A stretch of 57,039 nt of DNA from Candidatus Gastranaerophilales bacterium (GTDB taxonomy: Bacteria; Cyanobacteriota; Vampirovibrionia; Gastranaerophilales; Gastranaerophilaceae), in assembly GCA_944327255.1 (NCBI GenBank), contig CALVHA010000016.1, positions 1-57,039 of the forward strand, in the 5' to 3' direction. Below the pieces are notes generated by a model. It was not told where the DNA came from. It saw only the letters and a list, made by a program, of their open reading frames with translations, and searched no databases. Below are positions 17,520 to 25,984 of this stretch, one piece after another. The position numbers and the translations under genes are program-made. Every line of letters starts with the position of its first letter. Within the stretch, counting starts at the first letter, position 1.

Positions 17520-18386
17520 ATGATAGAAAAATTTGTTCGCTACTTTGACAAAATGGTAGAAGTACTAAAAGATATTAATTTTGGATTTATTTTTGAAATT
17601 ATATTTAATCTTGTTCTACTTGCAGTTATCTTTAAATTTTTAGATTTGTTTGAACAAAAAATGAAATCTAAGATAGCCCAAACAAATCAGCAAACCCAAA
17701 TGCTACAAATTATACCTGCAATTAACAGGATTATAAAATTTGCTGTCTTTTTCATAATTCTTGCATCTTTTCTACAAACTCACGGATACTCAGTTTCATC
17801 ATTGATCGCAGGGTTCGGGATAACGGGGTTGGCAGTTGGATTTGCTGCGAACTCGGCTATTGCAAACATTTTTGGTTCAATATCAATTATATCTGATAAA
17901 TCTTTTCAAATAGGAGATTATATAAAATTCGGAGCGTATGAAGGAACTGTAGAAGATATAAACATGCGCTCAACTAAAATAAGAACGCTTGACAATGCTC
18001 TGACAATAATTCCTAACAGCGTTGTTGCAAACGATGCGATTATAAACATTTCTGCAGGAAGAAGAAAACGTATTTTTGAAATAATAGGAATTACTTATGA
18101 TACAAGTAACGAAAAAATTGAACGTGCAGTCAAAATTATTGAAGAAATTCTCGAGAGTCATGAAGAAATTTCAAAAGATTACATAGTTAATCTGCATGAA
18201 CTCGGAAGCAGTTCAATAAATATCAGAGTAAATGCCTACGTTAAAACAAAAGTCTTTAATAAATATCTAAAAGTGAAAGAGAACTTTTTAATGGAAGTTA
18301 TTAAAAAATTCCGGGAAGAAGGGATAGAATTTGCTTTCCCAACACAAACACTGTATATTGCAGGACAAGCACAAAATGAAAATTAA
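17520..18386 (+). CDS. MscS-family mechanosensitive channel
   Basis: A 288-residue small-conductance mechanosensitive channel that would release solutes on hypo-osmotic shock. Three membrane segments are visible; the last is the Gly/Ala-rich pore helix (SLIAGFGITGLAVGFAANSAI). The beta domain follows (DKSFQIGDYIKFG...GTVEDINMRSTKIRT, IPNSVVAN), then the alpha/beta C-terminal domain. The N-terminal 50 residues contain an extra hydrophobic stretch and a Gln-rich cytoplasmic loop. Its stop overlaps the rlmH start by 11 bases, so the two are co-transcribed. Confidence 0.9.
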   Translation: MIEKFVRYFDKMVEVLKDINFGFIFEIIFNLVLLAVIFKFLDLFEQKMKSKIAQTNQQTQMLQIIPAINRIIKFAVFFIILASFLQTHGYSVSSLIAGFGITGLAVGFAANSAIANIFGSISIISDKSFQIGDYIKFGAYEGTVEDINMRSTKIRTLDNALTIIPNSVVANDAIINISAGRRKRIFEIIGITYDTSNEKIERAVKIIEEILESHEEISKDYIVNLHELGSSSINIRVNAYVKTKVFNKYLKVKENFLMEVIKKFREEGIEFAFPTQTLYIAGQAQNEN

Positions 18387-18846
18387 AATAATTGCGCTCG
18401 GAAAAATAAAAGAAAAGTTTCTCAAAGAAGGAATAGACGAATTTTTTAAACGTTTAATTCCATATACTCCAGTTGAAATAATAGAATTACAACCTGTTGA
18501 AATTAAAGATGAAAATCTTACGGAACGTGCACTAGAAGAGGAAGGCGATAAGATTTTAGCACATGTAAAACCATTATCATATCTTATCACTATGGAGATT
18601 AACGGGAAACAGTTTTCATCGGAAGAATTTTCAATGAAGCTTGAAGAGCTAATAAACACAGGTATTACAGAGACTATTTTTGTAATAGGTTCATCATGTG
18701 GAATTTCAAAAAAAGTTTCGGATAGAGCTAATTTAAAAATGAGTATGTCAAAAATGACATTTCTGCATCAGTTTGCAAGACTTATACTTGTCGAACAAAT
18801 CTACAGAGCTTTTAAGATTATGAGACACGAAACTTATCATAAATAA
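18376..18846 (+). CDS. rlmH: 23S rRNA (pseudouridine-1915-N3)-methyltransferase RlmH
   Basis: A 156-residue SPOUT methyltransferase, the usual RlmH length. The start ATG 18376 gives MKIKIIALGKIKEKF, the conserved beginning. The SAM-binding knot region FVIGSSCGISKKVSDRAN and the ending LILVEQIYRAFKIMRHETYHK are diagnostic; the final YH is used in catalysis. It methylates pseudouridine 1915 in helix 69 of 23S rRNA on the assembled ribosome. Confidence 0.95.
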   Translation: MKIKIIALGKIKEKFLKEGIDEFFKRLIPYTPVEIIELQPVEIKDENLTERALEEEGDKILAHVKPLSYLITMEINGKQFSSEEFSMKLEELINTGITETIFVIGSSCGISKKVSDRANLKMSMSKMTFLHQFARLILVEQIYRAFKIMRHETYHK

Positions 18847-18867
18847 CATTTTTATGAATTTCAGTTA

Positions 18868-18896
18868 TTGTCAAGCAGAAAAAAAAATGCTATAAT
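18868..18896 (+). promoter_or_regulatory. Sigma-70 promoter of the M49-like peptidase gene
   Basis: TTGTCA (18868-18873), 17 bases, TATAAT (18891-18896), then a short leader with SD AAAGGAG (18911-18917) before ATG 18925. Confidence 0.8.
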
Positions 18897-18924
18897 TCCG
18901 CAAGAGACAAAAAGGAGCTTTATA

Positions 18925-20643
18925 ATGAAAAAATACACACTTAACTTATCCATGGAAGAGTTGGAAAAGCGTACACATAAAGATTATTTAATCACAAAAA
19001 AATTTTTAAAAGCTGATGCACCAGAATATCTTGCACTTGCAGAAGGGGATAAGGAAGCCCTAAAATATCTTGTTAGAGCTGCAAATATTTTAGAAAAAAT
19101 TAATATGCAGCTTGATAATGAAGACAATCTGCCATTCAAAGAATTTTTAGAAGAAGAAATTAAAAATGGAAATAAACAGGCGGAGCTTACAAAAATCCTC
19201 TTTGATGCCCAAAAGGGAATTAATGCAATTGACTCAATGTCACAACCGATTTATCTTGCCAAAGAAGTTCCTGGAAGAGCCGGTAAAGGAGTCTATCCTT
19301 CAGATTTAACCAAAGAAGAGTTTCACAAAATTCTGACAAAAATGCTATTAGACGGGAAGTCCGATGATGTTAGAAAAATTCTTACACAACGCTCTGTTGT
19401 AGAACGCAGAGGGGAAGAACTTGTCGGCATTGACTATATAGATAAATTTAAAGATGATTTTTCCCGTATGGCAGATGAACTTGAAAAGGCAAGCGAAGTT
19501 TCGACAAATACGGATTTTAACGAGTACTTAAAACTGCAAGCAAAAGCTTTGAGAGTTGCAGACCCGCTTCTTGATGCTTATGCGGATAAAAAATGGGCAA
19601 CATTGCAGGATACGCCTCTTGAATTCACGATTACAAGAGAAAATTACGCCGACGAGATGACCGGAACAGTTATTGAAACGCCGGAATTAAAAGCTCTTTT
19701 GGATGAAAACAAAATAAATCCGATTCCGAAAGATTTTCTTGGAGGCAGGGTAGGAATAGTAAACAAGCAAGGAACAGAGGCTTTAATGGCAATAAAAAAA
19801 TACCTGCCGACTCTTGCAAAAAACATGCCATATAATAATGAATACGAACAAAACATTAAACCGGATGAAGACACAAAACAAACAATGGTTGATGTAGATA
19901 TGGTTCAGGCATCAGGCGATGTAGGAGAGTATAGAGGAGGAATTACACTTGCAGAAAACCTCCCGAATGACGACAAACTTTCTCTTACAATCGGCGGGGG
20001 AAGAAGGAATGTTTATCACAGACAAATCCGCTTTATAAGTGATATGAAAAAGCTTCAGGAAAGGTTAGATGAGACACTAGATAAGGAACAACATAAATAT
20101 TACCTTGATGAGGCTGACCACTGGTTCACAATAGGACACGAAAACGCTCATTCTCTCGGACCGAGAAAAGGAAATGAAAAACTTGGGAAATACAGAAATA
20201 TCATAGAAGAAAACAAAGCGGATATGGGTTCGCTGGCATTTGTAGACTTATTAACAAAACTTGGAATGTATACTGAAGAACAGAGAAAGCAGATTATTGT
20301 AACAACAATTGCAGATAATTTTCTTAAGTCAAAACCAACATTATCACAGGCTCACAGGGTAAGAACTGTAATGCAGAATAAATATTTTGCAGACAGAGGC
20401 GGTTATGAAATTATCGACGGAAAAATTCACGTTAACATAGATAAAGTTGTACCAATTGCAAAAAAAATGCTCGCAGAAATTGTACGAATTCAAATTGATG
20501 GAGATTTCAAAAAGGCGGAAAAATATGTTATGGACAACTTTGTCTGGACCGACAACATGGAATTAATTGCTCAAAAACTACAAAAAATAAATAAAACATT
20601 AAACGGCAGGCTTGAAACAGAACTTGCTGATAAACTTTCATAG
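18925..20643 (+). CDS. M49-like zinc metallopeptidase family protein
   Basis: A 572-residue soluble protein without signal peptide. A zinc-site motif HENAH appears at about residue 404 (FTIGHENAHSLGP) followed by EENKAD about 25 residues later, the pair expected for zinc ligands and third ligand in dipeptidyl-peptidase III (M49) relatives. Classical M49 has HEXXGH and EECRAE spaced about 50 residues, so this matches the shorter-spaced bacterial M49-like group with HExxH. Substrate unknown; a cytoplasmic peptidase is the simplest reading. The start is ATG 18925 because the frame upstream runs through the promoter. A strong terminator follows. Confidence 0.7.
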   Translation: MKKYTLNLSMEELEKRTHKDYLITKKFLKADAPEYLALAEGDKEALKYLVRAANILEKINMQLDNEDNLPFKEFLEEEIKNGNKQAELTKILFDAQKGINAIDSMSQPIYLAKEVPGRAGKGVYPSDLTKEEFHKILTKMLLDGKSDDVRKILTQRSVVERRGEELVGIDYIDKFKDDFSRMADELEKASEVSTNTDFNEYLKLQAKALRVADPLLDAYADKKWATLQDTPLEFTITRENYADEMTGTVIETPELKALLDENKINPIPKDFLGGRVGIVNKQGTEALMAIKKYLPTLAKNMPYNNEYEQNIKPDEDTKQTMVDVDMVQASGDVGEYRGGITLAENLPNDDKLSLTIGGGRRNVYHRQIRFISDMKKLQERLDETLDKEQHKYYLDEADHWFTIGHENAHSLGPRKGNEKLGKYRNIIEENKADMGSLAFVDLLTKLGMYTEEQRKQIIVTTIADNFLKSKPTLSQAHRVRTVMQNKYFADRGGYEIIDGKIHVNIDKVVPIAKKMLAEIVRIQIDGDFKKAEKYVMDNFVWTDNMELIAQKLQKINKTLNGRLETELADKLS

Positions 20644-20653
20644 AAAAACCTAA

Positions 20654-20696
20654 AAAAATACCCTCTTCTCTTATTAATAGTAGAGGGTATTTTTTG
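20654..20696 (+). terminator. Rho-independent terminator
   Basis: AAAAATACCCTCT pairs with AGAGGGTATTTTT around a 15-base loop, followed by T. It separates the peptidase gene from the transporter promoter. Confidence 0.88.
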
Positions 20697-20749
20697 GAGA
20701 TATACACAGTCAGCAATATTTATGCTATAATTCCCCCAAGGAGGGAATT

Positions 20750-22081
20750 ATGCTGGCAAACATTATATCAACACACGGAATGCTTATATCAGGGGCAATT
20801 CTTCTAATAGCTTACATATTTATTGCTACTGAAAAAATTCAAAAATCAGTAGTTGCGCTGGTAGGAGCATCACTAACTATGCTTCTTGGTTTACTGCCAT
20901 TTAAGGGATATGTGAACAAAGAAACAGGAACCTATATAAAAGCTGTATTTGATTATATTGAGTTTGATGTAATTTTCCTTCTTGTTGGAATGATGATAAT
21001 AGTTCATATCGCAAGTCAAAGCGGTGTTTTTAAGTGGATGGCAATAAAATTGCTAAAATTTACAAAAGGACATCCGAAACGTGTTTTATTTACCCTTGCA
21101 GCCTTTACAGCTGTAGCTTCAGCATTTTTGGATAATGTAACAACTGTAGTACTAATGATGCCAGTAACTTTTGTAATAGCAAAGGAATTTGATACGGATC
21201 CTGTTCCTTTTCTAATTACAGAAGTAATTGCCTCAAATATAGGGGGGACAGCAACACTAATTGGCGATCCTCCTAATATCATCATAGGTGCACGCGCAGG
21301 CTTAAGTTTTATGGATTTTTTGATCGAACTTACAGATATTGTAACAGTTATATTCCTTATTGTAACAGGTATTCTTATTTTTATGTTCCGTAAAGGGCTT
21401 ACGGCAACTCCAGAAAAAATGAAGCAAGTGGTAAATCTTGATAACACTAAAACAATCACTAATAAAGGTCTAATGATTCGATCAATGATTACATTAATCC
21501 TTGTAATTCTAGGATTTGTAACACATGATATCACCCATATTTCTGCATATGTATTTGCGGTTGCAGGCGCAAGCTTTCTTTTGATTTTTGAAAAACCCAA
21601 AGAAATCTATAAAGATGTTGAATGGCTTACAATATTTTTCTTTATAGGCTTGTTTATAATCATAGGAGGATTTGAAGCAAATGGAGGAATAAACTTTCTT
21701 GCAAATAAGTTAATTGAATTAACTCATGGAAGCCTGACAGCTGCAACAATGCTTATTTTATGGGGCTCCGGAATATTATCCGGAATAATCGATAATATTC
21801 CTTATACAGCAACAATGGCCCCTCTAATAGATCAGGTTCAACATGTAATTCCTTATACTGGAAGCGGACATAATCCAATGTGGTGGGCTCTTTCACTCGG
21901 AGCCTGTCTGGGAGGCAATTTTACACTAATTGGAGCTGCTGCAAATGTTCTTGTAAGCGAAACCGCAACAACTAAGGGGTACCCTATATCCTTTATGAGA
22001 TTTCTCAAATACGGAGCACTCTCAACTTTTATTGCTCTTACATTAAGTTCTATATATCTATATTTCAAGTATTTAATATAA
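20750..22081 (+). CDS. ArsB/NhaD-superfamily ion transporter
   Basis: A 443-residue polytopic protein with about 11 hydrophobic segments and the two re-entrant signatures of the ion transporter superfamily: NIGGTATLIGDPPNIIIG (about residue 163) and GIIDNIPYTATMAPLI plus LGACLGGNFTLIGAAANVL in the second half. The family includes Na+/H+ antiporters (NhaD), arsenite and dicarboxylate carriers. No ars genes are nearby, so the substrate is open; Na+/H+ or anion exchange is likelier than arsenite. It has an extended -10 (TGCTATAAT, near 20730) and a strong SD (AAGGAGG). Confidence 0.85.
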   Translation: MLANIISTHGMLISGAILLIAYIFIATEKIQKSVVALVGASLTMLLGLLPFKGYVNKETGTYIKAVFDYIEFDVIFLLVGMMIIVHIASQSGVFKWMAIKLLKFTKGHPKRVLFTLAAFTAVASAFLDNVTTVVLMMPVTFVIAKEFDTDPVPFLITEVIASNIGGTATLIGDPPNIIIGARAGLSFMDFLIELTDIVTVIFLIVTGILIFMFRKGLTATPEKMKQVVNLDNTKTITNKGLMIRSMITLILVILGFVTHDITHISAYVFAVAGASFLLIFEKPKEIYKDVEWLTIFFFIGLFIIIGGFEANGGINFLANKLIELTHGSLTAATMLILWGSGILSGIIDNIPYTATMAPLIDQVQHVIPYTGSGHNPMWWALSLGACLGGNFTLIGAAANVLVSETATTKGYPISFMRFLKYGALSTFIALTLSSIYLYFKYLI

Positions 22082-22152
22082 CATTAAGTTATGTAACAAA
22101 AATTAAAGATATTAGGACAAATGCCGATAAATATTTTAAAAGGAATGGAATT

Positions 22153-23787
22153 ATGGGTTTATCGGCTTCTCAAGCAAAATTGTTATCAATAACTTCAAGA
22201 ATTTCAACAGTTGAACTTCGCTCACAGGATATTACGAGGGCGAAAACATCACTAAGCAATCAAATTGATGAAGCACATACAAATTATATTAATGCTTTAA
22301 ACAAAACCAATCTTACTTACTTAAGTTATGATTCTATGGGTAATAAAATTACTTCTGCTCTTACGGGTTCACTTTTAACCACTTATGCCCCACTAAAGAA
22401 TCAATATGGCTTGATTAATAGCAGCGGTCAAATATTGCTGTCTGAAAAAGATGCAGCAAACTATGAAGCAAGTAATAACTTAAACGAATTTTTAGCCAAA
22501 TACGGAATTGAACAGATCGAATCAGGAGAGACCATTACAATAGAAAATCCTGCATACGCTTCTGCAATGGATGACTATAATAAAAAATATCAAGATTGGC
22601 TTGCTTCTGAACCCGAAAAAGAAATCATATCTGGAGAAAAAATTATTCAAGAAGCTTGGACTGAAAGAGTTCACACAAGTGAAATATACAAACAAGTAAT
22701 GAAAACTGGATGTATAAGCGGTTCGTTGAATAATACAAATTGTTATATGCATGTATTGTCAAGTCTTTTAGGAGCAGGACATTATGTCACCACAGATGGA
22801 AATGAATTTGACATTTATGAAGGGAATTGTACGGAACACAGTGCTAGCTGGTGCTGGAATACTGATCAACATCCAGTAACCCAAACATTAAAAGATGAAC
22901 TTAAAACATTAGCTCCATGTGGAGAGGAACACAACGAAACTGTAGATATAAATTATAATGGGACTATTTACAAAGTAAATTGCAAAGATACTGATTGTGA
23001 TTCTGGGATAAGCGTACAGCAAAAAATCATTGATCTTTTGTGGGAAGTACATGGTGACTATAGGATCGGTAGCAATACAGGTGGAACTGCAAATCCCGAA
23101 CACATTGCTCAATTCTGGCATATAATCGAATTTGATTTAGATGAGGCAACAATTGTAGAACACCCTCCTGTAATTGAAGTAACAAAAGAGCCAAACCCAG
23201 CATATGATGAATGGTTAAAGAATGAGCCACAAAAGCCAGATATTCCTGCAACTATTGAAGAAAAAGTTTATACATATGAAGATGGAGACAAAGCCCAATG
23301 GTATGTTAACTTATGGCACAGAGTTAACGGAGCTTCCGATAATAAAAACGGAACAGGTAAATACACTAATGATGGAGAAGAAATAATTTCTACAATCCCA
23401 AATAGAAATTATGACATCCTTGAAGACGGGCTTATGAATAATTCAGCCTGGCTTCAACGAGCACTTGAGCAAGGAGCAATTACTCTTGAAAGAGTAAATT
23501 TTGATGACAAACCCGAAGCAAATACAGGACTTAAAAATGCAACATGGACATCAATTATTTATACAAATGCTCTTGATATAGGAGAAGAAAAAGATGAAAC
23601 TCAATTAGCACAAATTGAACAAAAATTCGAACAAAAAAGCAAAGAACTTGAAAATAAAGACAAACAATATGACAATATATTAAAACAACTGGATACAGAA
23701 CATAGTGCCCTTGAAGCAGAATACGATTCAGTTAAGAGCGTGATCAATAACAATATTGAAAAAACTTTAAAAATTTATTCTGCATAA
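22153..23787 (+). CDS. Lineage-specific hypothetical with coiled-coil ends and Cys-rich middle
   Basis: A 544-residue protein opening with MGLSASQAKLLSITSRIST, a start I associate with abundant Gastranaerophilales hypotheticals. The N-terminal 60 residues and the last 60 (QIEQKFEQKSKELENKDKQ) are amphipathic helices. Between them are two copies of a short module, NPAYASAMDDYNKKYQDWLA (about residue 132) and NPAYDEWLKNEPQK (about 348), flanking an insert of about 150 residues with eight or more cysteines (CISG, NCYMH, GNCTEH, SWCW, APCGEE, NCKDTDC). No signal peptide is seen, which is odd for a Cys-rich domain. Function unknown; a surface or appendage role is speculative. Confidence 0.7.
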   Translation: MGLSASQAKLLSITSRISTVELRSQDITRAKTSLSNQIDEAHTNYINALNKTNLTYLSYDSMGNKITSALTGSLLTTYAPLKNQYGLINSSGQILLSEKDAANYEASNNLNEFLAKYGIEQIESGETITIENPAYASAMDDYNKKYQDWLASEPEKEIISGEKIIQEAWTERVHTSEIYKQVMKTGCISGSLNNTNCYMHVLSSLLGAGHYVTTDGNEFDIYEGNCTEHSASWCWNTDQHPVTQTLKDELKTLAPCGEEHNETVDINYNGTIYKVNCKDTDCDSGISVQQKIIDLLWEVHGDYRIGSNTGGTANPEHIAQFWHIIEFDLDEATIVEHPPVIEVTKEPNPAYDEWLKNEPQKPDIPATIEEKVYTYEDGDKAQWYVNLWHRVNGASDNKNGTGKYTNDGEEIISTIPNRNYDILEDGLMNNSAWLQRALEQGAITLERVNFDDKPEANTGLKNATWTSIIYTNALDIGEEKDETQLAQIEQKFEQKSKELENKDKQYDNILKQLDTEHSALEAEYDSVKSVINNNIEKTLKIYSA

Positions 23788-23850
23788 AAGCAATTTTTCT
23801 TCAGAAATTTACTTTATATATATGGACAGGATATTTATAAAGGGGATTTT

Positions 23851-24369
23851 ATGGGAAATTGGAAACTAAAACAAACAGGTACAGCAGGTACATATATTTA
23901 CAACAATAATGATTGTCAAATGTTTTTAGGAGTTGAAAATAAATTTCAAAAAAACAATTTGTCATTAGGCGTATTTACGGGACTTTCAAACAATGGCCCG
24001 AATAATCCAGCATTATTAGTAGATTTAAAAGAAAATTATAAATACGATAAACGTGGAATTTTCAGCAATAATGTACGAATAAGAAACAATTTTTCAGACG
24101 GCTCAAATTCGACACAAATAAGGATTTCTCCGCTTACAGTGACAGTTCCAGTCGGAAAAACTACAACCGCATATATTAACCCACATCTTGTCGGCAAATA
24201 TAATTATAATACTAAAAATTGGACTCAAGGAGCCGGAGTATTTACAGGAATTGAACAAAAAATAGGAAATGCTTCCATTGCTCTTGAAGGACAAAGATAC
24301 AACATTCAAGACTGGGGGAAAAACAAAGGCAACTGGGGAGTAAATATAATTTACACACAGACGTTTTAA
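23851..24369 (+). CDS. Beta-barrel-like hypothetical protein without signal peptide
   Basis: A 172-residue protein that reads as a series of short amphipathic strands: SLGVFTGLSN, YKYDKRGIFSNNVRIRN, TTTAYINPHLVGKYNYN, ASIALEGQRYN, ending NWGVNIIYTQTF. Alternating polar/apolar residues and a terminal Phe are typical of outer-membrane beta-barrels. However, the N-terminus MGNWKLKQTG lacks any signal sequence and no better upstream start exists. It follows the 544-aa gene by 63 bases in the same direction. Its stop overlaps the folE2 stop (TTA/TAA shared) on the other strand. Confidence 0.6.
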   Translation: MGNWKLKQTGTAGTYIYNNNDCQMFLGVENKFQKNNLSLGVFTGLSNNGPNNPALLVDLKENYKYDKRGIFSNNVRIRNNFSDGSNSTQIRISPLTVTVPVGKTTTAYINPHLVGKYNYNTKNWTQGAGVFTGIEQKIGNASIALEGQRYNIQDWGKNKGNWGVNIIYTQTF

Positions 24370-25148
24370 GATTTTATTTCTTTTTGATAAGCCCAGGCTG
24401 AATGATTGTGAATACTTTCAAAAGCCTCGCATTCAACCTCAAATTCTTTTACAATTTCATTCTCTCGCAATTTAACAACAACATCTCTCAAAACATCTTC
24501 AACAAATTTAGGGTTATCCCAAGCCTTTTCCGTTACGAATTTTTCATCTTCACGCTTCAACAGAGGATAAACAGGGCAGGACGCACAGCTTTCAATCATA
24601 TCAATTAAGTCTTCAAGCCATATATGTTTATCCTCATCATAAGATACCTTAACCGCAATAAAAGCTCTTTGATTATGAGCCCCATTATCAGATATTTCCT
24701 TTGAACAAGGACATAATGTGGTTACCGGAACACGAACCCCCAGAATAAATTTATAATTATTTTCCGAAATTCTGCCCTCAAACAAACAATCATAGCTCAT
24801 AACAGCAGGAAGATGAGTTACTGGAGATTTTTTCTCTAAAAAATATTTAAAATTAAACTCCAATTCCCCACTTTGGGCATCCAGATTTTCAATAATTTTT
24901 TCCAGACATCCTTTTATATCAACACCTAGCAGATTTTTAGTCCTCCACTCATTCAAAACTTCAACAAAACGTGACATATGAGTGCCCTTATAATCTTTTG
25001 GCAAAGACACATTAACTCGTGCCTGAGCACTAACGACCTGATTAGAACTGTTTTTACGCTGAATAATCAAAGGAAGCTCAAGATTTTTAATCCCAACTTT
25101 TTGAATATCAACATTTCTTGTATCTCTTAAATTCTGAATATCTTTCAT
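24366..25148 (-). CDS. folE2: GTP cyclohydrolase IB (FolE2)
   Basis: A roughly 260-residue GCYH-IB, which converts GTP to 7,8-dihydroneopterin triphosphate, the first step of folate and queuosine/pterin synthesis. The start is placed at ATG 25148 (MKDIQNLRDTRNVDIQKVG), the conserved FolE2 N-terminus; an ATG at 25157 is also possible. The metal-binding cysteine region PVTTLCPCSKEIS...GAHNQRA is present. Unlike the zinc-dependent FolE (IA), IB can use Mn2+ or Fe2+ and is often kept for zinc-poor conditions; no Zur box was recognised. A possible promoter TTGCTA-17-TAATAA lies just upstream. Confidence 0.93.
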   Translation of the reverse strand: MKDIQNLRDTRNVDIQKVGIKNLELPLIIQRKNSSNQVVSAQARVNVSLPKDYKGTHMSRFVEVLNEWRTKNLLGVDIKGCLEKIIENLDAQSGELEFNFKYFLEKKSPVTHLPAVMSYDCLFEGRISENNYKFILGVRVPVTTLCPCSKEISDNGAHNQRAFIAVKVSYDEDKHIWLEDLIDMIESCASCPVYPLLKREDEKFVTEKAWDNPKFVEDVLRDVVVKLRENEIVKEFEVECEAFESIHNHSAWAYQKEIKS

Positions 25149-25204
25149 TTTTCGCATCCAATGTAAAGTTTTATTACAAATTTGCATTAAAACTAGCAAT
25201 TTTT

Positions 25205-25290
25205 ATTTATGGGTAGACTTTATATAAATATAAAGCTCTCTCTTCTTATTTAAACGGATAGGCCTTGAAAAGATTCAAGGTCTTTTTTTT
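25205..25290 (+). ncRNA. Candidate small RNA ending in an orphan terminator
   Basis: A hairpin CCTTGAA-AAGA-TTCAAGG (25263-25280) is followed by TCTTTTTTTT, a textbook plus-strand terminator, yet the flanking genes (folE2 and the thioredoxin-like gene) are both on the minus strand and no plus-strand frame ends here. A TATAAA (25223-25228) could be a -10 box, with only a weak -35. A transcript of about 55-60 bases antisense to the folE2 leader region is possible. Confidence 0.3.
25263..25290 (+). terminator. Plus-strand intrinsic terminator between minus-strand genes
   Basis: A perfect 7-bp stem with an AAGA loop and an eight-T tail on the plus strand. On the minus strand the hairpin is not followed by U, so it is directional. 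Confidence 0.7.
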
Positions 25291-25292
25291 AA

Positions 25293-25781
25293 CTATTTCT
25301 GACAGGACTCAGCCATCTCAAGACGTTCTCTAACCTTAAGATATCTATCCAATTCAACTCGAAGCTTTTTCAAATCCATATAAATAGCATTATTCAATAA
25401 AAATCTATTCTGGTATTTATTATCAATAACATACATTGTAGGGAAGCCAGAAAGCGCAACATCTTTAATTAATTTCTCAAAATTCGGATCTTCCGCATTT
25501 ATCATAACGATACTGTATTTATCCTTATAAATAGTACTGATAGTTTTAAATTTAGGCATAAATCTCAAGCAATAACCACACCAATCAACATAAAACAAAG
25601 CTAAAACAGGTTTATCTGATTTCAAAGCCTCATCATAAGTAACACCTATTTTATAATCAGACGGAACATGTTTTTTATTAGCCAAATCATATACAGCATT
25701 TTTATTAACCGCATAAGTTATTGCAGATGTTAACAAAACGACTAGAAATATACTCAATCCAATAATCAATTTCTTTTTCAT
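25293..25781 (-). CDS. Membrane-anchored thioredoxin-like protein
   Basis: A 162-residue protein with an N-terminal anchor (KKKLIIGLSIFLVVLLTSAITYA) and a thioredoxin fold: ALFYVDWCGYCLRFMPKF carries the CGYC redox pair, and LSGFPTMYVID supplies the cis-Pro loop. It would act on the outer face of the inner membrane in disulfide exchange. It lies alone; the ccdA-like gene that could supply electrons is at 49522-50226 beside another thioredoxin-like gene. The SD GGAGG precedes the ATG. Confidence 0.85.
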   Translation of the reverse strand: MKKKLIIGLSIFLVVLLTSAITYAVNKNAVYDLANKKHVPSDYKIGVTYDEALKSDKPVLALFYVDWCGYCLRFMPKFKTISTIYKDKYSIVMINAEDPNFEKLIKDVALSGFPTMYVIDNKYQNRFLLNNAIYMDLKKLRVELDRYLKVRERLEMAESCQK

Positions 25782-25876
25782 CTTAAACCCTCCTGCTAAA
25801 ATTATACTACAAACAACATTTTCAGGGTAAGAAGAAATAAATTAAGAAATCAATTTAACAATTCTTAATAAAAGGG

Positions 25877-25905
25877 TTGAAAAAGTATATACTATAATAT
25901 ATACT
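25877..25905 (+). promoter_or_regulatory. Sigma-70 promoter of the sigma-factor gene
   Basis: TTGAAA (25877-25882), 17-base spacer, TATACT (25900-25905). It leaves a leader of about 70 bases. Confidence 0.7.
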
Positions 25906-25948
25906 ATGTATATAAAGAGTTGTGTTTAAATCGTGTTACTTTTAAGAA

Positions 25949-25975
25949 TCTTATTCAATAAAGAATAAGAAGGAG
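25949..25975 (+). promoter_or_regulatory. Hairpin touching the ribosome binding site of the sigma-factor mRNA
   Basis: TCTTATTC (25949-25956) pairs perfectly with GAATAAGA (25963-25970) across a 6-base loop. The second arm shares its last A with the SD AAGGAG (25970-25975). An out-of-frame ATG (25980) sits between the SD and the real ATG (25985). This could tune translation, for example with temperature. Confidence 0.4.
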
Positions 25976-25984
25976 TTTAATGTT

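Noticed and set aside
18868..18924. Upstream extension (TTG 18868) of the M49-like gene
   Set aside because: The extension is made of the -35, spacer and -10 of a near-consensus promoter and the SD; ATG 18925 is the start.
21016..21600. 194-residue minus-strand open frame inside the ArsB/NhaD gene
   Set aside because: Antisense shadow of a hydrophobic protein; composition (Ile/Thr/Val/Arg) and lack of signals argue against coding.
20750..22081. Arsenic resistance gene arsB
   Set aside because: Superfamily motifs are shared by many carriers and there is no arsR, arsC or arsA nearby.
25149..25262. A preQ1 or other riboswitch upstream of folE2
   Set aside because: No preQ1 aptamer-like stem with an A-rich tail could be drawn, and the probable promoter is only a few bases from the start.
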